From assembly GCA_003694425.1 (NCBI GenBank), contig RFJX01000064.1, positions 1 to 13,011 of the forward strand: a DNA stretch of 13,011 nucleotides, written 5' to 3'. How positions within the stretch are numbered: the stretch's first letter is position 1; each line of letters opens with the position of its first letter. The DNA is from Gammaproteobacteria bacterium (GTDB lineage Bacteria; Pseudomonadota; Gammaproteobacteria; J113). The position numbers and the translations under genes were made by a program. The notes below the pieces were generated by a model that was given only the letters and a program-made list of their open reading frames with translations, was not told the origin of the DNA and did not search any database. Shown here one piece after another: positions 9,875 to 13,011 of the stretch.

Positions 9875-9880
9875 TACAAT
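9875..9880 (+). promoter_or_regulatory. -10 element for pheA, possibly leaderless
   Basis: TACAAT, the same hexamer as in the gyrA promoter, ends seven bases before the pheA ATG. Transcription would then start at or beside the start codon. No Shine-Dalgarno sequence precedes the ATG, which agrees with a leaderless message. The -35 position (TGGCGG at 17-bp spacing) is poor and falls in the GGCGGGG arm of an inverted repeat. Confidence 0.4.
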
Positions 9881-9887
9881 CGCCGTC

Positions 9888-10970
9888 ATGCCAGAACGGG
9901 AACTGCAGCGCCTGCGCGAGCGTATCGATGCCATCGACGAGAAACTGCTCGACCTGATCAGCGAGCGGGCACGGCTCGCCGGCGAGGTGGCCCGGGCCAA
10001 GCAGGCGGCCGGCAACAACAGCAGCTGCTACCGTCCGGAGCGCGAGGCGCAGGTGCTCAGGCGCATGCTGGAGCACAATCCGGGGCCCCTGCCGGACGAG
10101 GACGTGGCGCGCCTGTTCCGCGAGATCATGTCCGCCTGCCTGGCCCTGCAGCAGCCGCTGACCATCGCCTACCTTGGGCCGGAGGGGACCTTCACCCAGG
10201 CCGCCGCCTTCAAGCACTTCGGCCATTCCGTCAACACGGCGCCGCTGGCCGCCATCGACGAGGTGTTCCGCGAGGTGGAGTCCGGCGACGCCCACTTCGG
10301 GGTGGTGCCGGTGGAGAACTCGACCGAGGGGGTGGTCACCCACACCCTGGATCAGTTCATGGAGTCGCCGCTGAAGATCTGCGGGGAGGTGGTGCTGCGC
10401 ATTCACCACCACCTGCTGGGCCGAGGTGACGGCCTCGATGGGGTGAAGAAGGTCTATGCCCACCAGCAGGCGCTGGCCCAGTGCCGCCGCTGGCTGGACG
10501 GACACCTGCCCCATGCCGATCGGCTGGCGGTGAGCAGCAACGCGGAGGCGGCCCGGCTGGCCTCGAAGGAGGATGAAAGCGCGGCCATCGCCGGCGATGC
10601 CGCGCTGGAGCTCTACGGCCTGCGCTACCTGGCCCGCAACATCGAGGACGAGCCGGACAACACCACCCGCTTCCTGGTCATCGGCCGCCAGGACACCCCG
10701 CGCTCGGGCCGGGACAAGACCTCGCTCATGTTCACCACCCCGAACCGGGCCGGGGCCCTGTACGAGATGCTCTCGGCCTTCGCCGAACAGCGGATCAGCC
10801 TCACCCGGATCGAGTCGCGCCCCTCCCGCATCGGGATGTGGGACTATGTCTTCTTCGTCGATCTCGAGGGCCACATCGAGGATGAGCCGGTGCGCGAGGC
10901 GGTGACCGAACTCGAACGCCGCGCCGCCATGGTCAAGCACCTCGGTTCCTACCCCCAGGCCGTGCTTTAG
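9888..10970 (+). CDS. pheA: Bifunctional chorismate mutase / prephenate dehydratase (P-protein)
   Basis: A 360-residue cytoplasmic enzyme turning chorismate into prephenate and then phenylpyruvate for phenylalanine synthesis. Residues 1-90 are an AroQ-type chorismate mutase (LQRLRERIDAIDEKLLDLI, then YRPEREAQVLRRM). Residues 91-270 are the prephenate dehydratase domain, with IAYLGPEGTFTQAAA, VPVENSTEGVV (140-150) and the catalytic TTRF motif at 259-262. A C-terminal ACT domain (about 278-360) carries GALYEML (289-295) and ESRP (309-312), the motifs for phenylalanine feedback binding. The length is normal for the Pseudomonas-type P-protein. The start is chosen because it gives a complete mutase helix. 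It has no Shine-Dalgarno sequence and may be leaderless. Downstream hisC is 171 bp away, separated by an inverted-repeat element. Confidence 0.97.
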   Translation: MPERELQRLRERIDAIDEKLLDLISERARLAGEVARAKQAAGNNSSCYRPEREAQVLRRMLEHNPGPLPDEDVARLFREIMSACLALQQPLTIAYLGPEGTFTQAAAFKHFGHSVNTAPLAAIDEVFREVESGDAHFGVVPVENSTEGVVTHTLDQFMESPLKICGEVVLRIHHHLLGRGDGLDGVKKVYAHQQALAQCRRWLDGHLPHADRLAVSSNAEAARLASKEDESAAIAGDAALELYGLRYLARNIEDEPDNTTRFLVIGRQDTPRSGRDKTSLMFTTPNRAGALYEMLSAFAEQRISLTRIESRPSRIGMWDYVFFVDLEGHIEDEPVREAVTELERRAAMVKHLGSYPQAVL

Positions 10971-10978
10971 GAGGATTG

Positions 10979-11128
10979 CACCACGGAGGCACGGGGTTCA
11001 CGGAGAGTGTCGGGGTGGATGTTTTTCGGTTGTCGGCCCGGGAAACTACAGACAATATCCATGAATAACGACGATTACTTATATTTTCTCTGTCTGCAAA
11101 TCTCCGTGCCCTCCGTGTCTCCGTGGTG
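10979..11128. repeat. 150-bp element with 28-bp terminal inverted repeats (MITE-like)
   Basis: The left arm 10979-11006 and right arm 11101-11128 are inverted copies, matching at 24 of 28 positions. The left arm holds three CACGGAG-type heptamers (10982, 10990 with one change, 10999). The right arm holds three exact CTCCGTG heptamers (11102, 11111, 11119). The interior (11007-11100) is AT-richer than everything around it and contains a smaller inverted pair, CAGACA (11049) and TGTCTG (11091). No protein is encoded. The element fills nearly all of the pheA-hisC gap, and its right tip (GGTG) begins the likely hisC ribosome binding site. It resembles a miniature inverted-repeat element or intergenic palindromic repeat; target-site duplications were not found. 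Confidence 0.75.
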
Positions 11129-11141
11129 AGAATTGAAAAAA

Positions 11142-12260
11142 ATGAAACAAATCGATTTCGAACAACTGGCGCTGCCGGGGGTGCGCGGGCTGGTGCCCTA
11201 CCAGCCGGGCAAGCCGGAGGAGGAGCTGGCGCGCGAGCTGGGACTCACCTCCATCGTCAAGCTGGCCTCCAACGAGAACCCGCTGGGGGCAGGGGAGGCG
11301 GCGCGCGAGGCGGTGGCGGCCTCGGTCGGCTCACTGCACCGCTACCCCGATGGCAGCTGCCATGTGCTGAAGGAGGCGCTGTCCGCAAGGCTCGGGGTGG
11401 CGCCGGGGCAGCTCACCCTGGGCAACGGCTCCAACGAGATCCTCGAACTGGTGGCGCGCACCTTCGTGGCGCCGGAGCACGAGGTGGTCTTCTCCGCCCA
11501 CGCCTTCGCGGTCTATCCGCTGGTGACCCGGGCCGTCGGGGCCCGCGCCGTGGAGGTGCCGGCGCGCGACTGGGGCCACGATCTGGAGGCGATGGCCGCT
11601 GCCGTCACCAGCCGGACGCGCCTGATCTTCGTGGCCAACCCCAACAACCCCACCGGGACCTGGGTCGATCGGGTCCGGCTGGAGGCCTTCCTGGAGCGCG
11701 TCCCTCCGGAGGTGCTGGTGGTGCTGGATGAGGCCTATTTCGAGTATGTCACGGAAGCGGAATACCCGGACGGCATCACCCTCCTGCCCCGCCACCGCAA
11801 CCTGCTGGTCACCCGGACCTTCTCCAAGATCCACGGCCTTGCCGCCCTGCGCCTGGGCTATGGCGTGAGTGATCCCTCACTCGCCGAGCTGCTCAACCGG
11901 GTGCGCCAGCCGTTCAACGTCAACGCCCCGGCCCAGGCCGCCGGACTGGCAGCGCTGGGCGATACGGCCCACGTGGCGCGCAGCGTGGCGCTCAACCGCG
12001 AGGGGCTGGTGCAGCTCAGGGAGGGGGTCGAGGCCCTGGGGCTCTCGGTCATCCCCTCGGTGGGGAATTTCCTCTGTGTCGATTTCGGCCGCGATGCGAT
12101 GCCGATCTATCGGGGCCTGTTGCAGCGGGGCGTGATCGTGCGCCCGGTGGCCGGCTACGGCATGCCCACCTTCCTGCGGGTGACGGTGGGGTTGCCGGAG
12201 GAGAACAGGCGCTTCCTCGAGGCCCTGGCCGATGTACTGCAGACGGAGCACGCCGCGTGA
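11142..12260 (+). CDS. hisC: Histidinol-phosphate aminotransferase (HisC, aromatic-cluster copy)
   Basis: A 372-residue fold-type I PLP aminotransferase. It converts imidazole-acetol phosphate to histidinol phosphate in histidine synthesis. Copies located between pheA and tyrA (often named hisC2) may also transaminate aromatic keto acids; that dual role is inference from position. Visible motifs are LASNENPLG (N-terminal substrate loop), GNGSNEILEL, NPNNPTG (166-172), DEAYFEY (from 196), the Schiff-base lysine K229 in RTFSKIHGLAALRLGYG, and RVTVGLPEENRRFLEAL at the C-terminus. A TTG at 11133 is in frame, but GGTGAG at 11125-11130 is only two bases from it and eleven from the ATG at 11142, so the ATG is preferred. 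It overlaps tyrA by 4 bp. Confidence 0.95.
   Translation: MKQIDFEQLALPGVRGLVPYQPGKPEEELARELGLTSIVKLASNENPLGAGEAAREAVAASVGSLHRYPDGSCHVLKEALSARLGVAPGQLTLGNGSNEILELVARTFVAPEHEVVFSAHAFAVYPLVTRAVGARAVEVPARDWGHDLEAMAAAVTSRTRLIFVANPNNPTGTWVDRVRLEAFLERVPPEVLVVLDEAYFEYVTEAEYPDGITLLPRHRNLLVTRTFSKIHGLAALRLGYGVSDPSLAELLNRVRQPFNVNAPAQAAGLAALGDTAHVARSVALNREGLVQLREGVEALGLSVIPSVGNFLCVDFGRDAMPIYRGLLQRGVIVRPVAGYGMPTFLRVTVGLPEENRRFLEALADVLQTEHAA
12245..12248 (+). promoter_or_regulatory. Ribosome binding site deciding the tyrA GTG start
   Basis: GGAG inside the end of hisC lies eight bases before a GTG at 12257. That GTG overlaps the hisC TGA as GTGA, repeating the gyrA-serC arrangement and suggesting translational coupling. 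Confidence 0.6.
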
Positions 12261-13011
12261 CCGTCGGGCGCATCGCCATCATCGGCATCGGCCTCATCGG
12301 CGGCTCACTGGCCATGGCCCTGCGCGAGGCCGGTTTCTGCCGGGAGATTGCCGGGGTCAGCAACGATCCGGCCGAGCGGGAGAAGGCGCTGGCCCTGCAG
12401 GTGGTCGACCAGGTCTTCGCGGACCCCGCCGAGGCGGTCGCCGGGGCGGAGCTGGTGGTGGTGGCGGTGCCGCTGGGCGCCTTCGGGGCGGTCTTCGACC
12501 GTATCGCCGGAGCGGTCGGGGAACAGGCGGTGATCACCGATGTCGGCAGCGCCAAGGGCTCGGTCGTGGAGCAGGCGCGGTTGCTGCTGGGGCAGGCCCT
12601 GCCGCGCTTCGTCCCCGGCCACCCCATCGCCGGTACCGAGCGCAACGGGGTGGAGGCGGCCTTCGCCGGACTCTACCGGGGCCACCGGGTGATCCTCACC
12701 CCGCTGCCGGAGACCGATCCCGCGGCCCTGACTCTGGTACGGGCGATGTGGCGTGCCACCGGGGCCGAGCCGGAGGAGATGGCGGTGGACTACCACGACC
12801 GCATCCTGGCCGCCACCTCCCACCTGCCGCACATGCTGGCCTATTCCCTGGTCGACTGCCTGGCGCAGATGGAGGAGGCGAAGGACCTGTTCCGGCTCGC
12901 CGCCGGCGGCTTCGAGGACTTCACCCGCATCGCCTCCTCCAGCCCGGAGATGTGGCGCGACATCGTCTTCGCCAACCGGGAGGCCCTGCTCGGGGCACTG
13001 CACCGCTACCG
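12257..13011 (+). CDS. tyrA: Prephenate dehydrogenase, 5' part (cut by window end)
   Basis: An open frame from the GTG at 12257 runs without a stop to the window edge (251 complete codons). It encodes an NAD(P)-dependent dehydrogenase that decarboxylates prephenate (or dehydrogenates arogenate) for tyrosine synthesis. The Rossmann loop is GIGLIGGSLA (10-19), followed by TDVGSAKG (94-101), the active-site GHPIAGTERNGVEAAF (121-136, with H122 the likely catalytic histidine) and the alpha-helical dimer domain with HDRILAATSHLPHMLAYSL (180-198) and AAGGFEDFTRIASSSPEMW (215-233). There is no mutase domain at the N-terminus, so it is the stand-alone type, fitting a separate P-protein. In Pseudomonas-type clusters tyrA is followed by, or fused to, aroA; the window ends too early to see which. 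Confidence 0.95.
   Translation, partial: MTVGRIAIIGIGLIGGSLAMALREAGFCREIAGVSNDPAEREKALALQVVDQVFADPAEAVAGAELVVVAVPLGAFGAVFDRIAGAVGEQAVITDVGSAKGSVVEQARLLLGQALPRFVPGHPIAGTERNGVEAAFAGLYRGHRVILTPLPETDPAALTLVRAMWRATGAEPEEMAVDYHDRILAATSHLPHMLAYSLVDCLAQMEEAKDLFRLAAGGFEDFTRIASSSPEMWRDIVFANREALLGALHRY

Larger units (their letters stand above)
9611..9887. other. Noncoding gap before pheA with hairpins and the pheA promoter
   Basis: This 277-bp gap lacks a supported gene. After the 9635-9663 hairpin come a 7-bp stem TCCCGAC/GTCGGGA (9721-9727 with 9736-9742) and the near-palindrome GCCGGATGTCCGGC (9743-9756). A copy of a GGTAGTCCC repeat also found upstream of the cytochrome gene is at 9817, and CCCCGCC (9810-9816) is inverted as GGCGGGG (9853-9859). 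No Phe-rich leader peptide with attenuator is visible, unlike E. coli pheA. Confidence 0.5.

Noticed and set aside
9714..10940. Minus-strand open frame (408 residues) opposite pheA
   Set aside because: Shadow of the complete three-domain P-protein on the plus strand.
11080..11085. TATATT inside the inverted-repeat element as a hisC promoter
   Set aside because: No -35 element or TG extension at suitable spacing; AT-richness of the interior alone can explain it.
10979..11128. CRISPR array, because short CACGGAG units recur
   Set aside because: Units are only 7 bp at 8-9 bp steps, arranged as inverted arms around one central spacer, with no cas genes.
12305..13003. Minus-strand open frame (232 residues) opposite the right end
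   Set aside because: The plus-strand GTG-started tyrA frame has all prephenate dehydrogenase motifs; this is its antisense.

Overview
The window is GC-rich DNA with strongly GC-biased third codon positions. Its right-hand two thirds carry the order gyrA - serC - pheA - hisC - tyrA, a cluster known from gammaproteobacteria such as Pseudomonas, usually continued by aroA, cmk and rpsA. GyrA also has the insert near residues 410-440 seen in gammaproteobacterial gyrases. I infer a GC-rich gammaproteobacterium. Nothing fixes the genus.

Left part (about 1-5019, minus strand): four genes read leftwards away from gyrA. In order of transcription they encode a GNAT acetyltransferase, an AEC-type membrane carrier, a cytoplasmic single-subunit molybdopterin/[4Fe-4S] oxidoreductase of unknown substrate, and an NnrS-family membrane protein. 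Gaps are 72 to 99 bp, so co-transcription is possible but not shown. The far left edge may hold the 3' end of a plus-strand gene whose tail overlaps the end of nnrS.

Middle (5020-8738, plus strand): gyrA has an extended -10 promoter in the divergent gap and is translationally coupled to serC by a 4-bp GTGA overlap with a strong Shine-Dalgarno site.

Interruption (8739-9887): serC and pheA are separated by about 1.15 kb. This holds a gene for a secreted single-haem cytochrome of the P460 / cytochrome c'-beta family, with hairpin- and repeat-rich noncoding DNA on both sides. This looks like an accessory insertion into a conserved cluster.

Right part (9888-13011, plus strand): pheA (chorismate mutase/prephenate dehydratase), hisC and tyrA (cut off by the window end) supply phenylalanine, tyrosine and histidine synthesis. 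hisC and tyrA overlap by 4 bp. A 150-bp element with 28-bp terminal inverted repeats, each built of three CACGGAG-type heptamers, lies between pheA and hisC. Its right end sits on the hisC ribosome binding site.

Two genes (NnrS and the P460/c'-beta cytochrome) belong to families linked to nitric oxide or hydroxylamine chemistry, but they are about 8 kb apart and on opposite strands. I do not see a convincing undescribed multi-gene system. The best leads are the inverted-repeat element before hisC, the cytochrome insertion with its flanking repeats, and the orphan molybdoenzyme in the leftward cluster.
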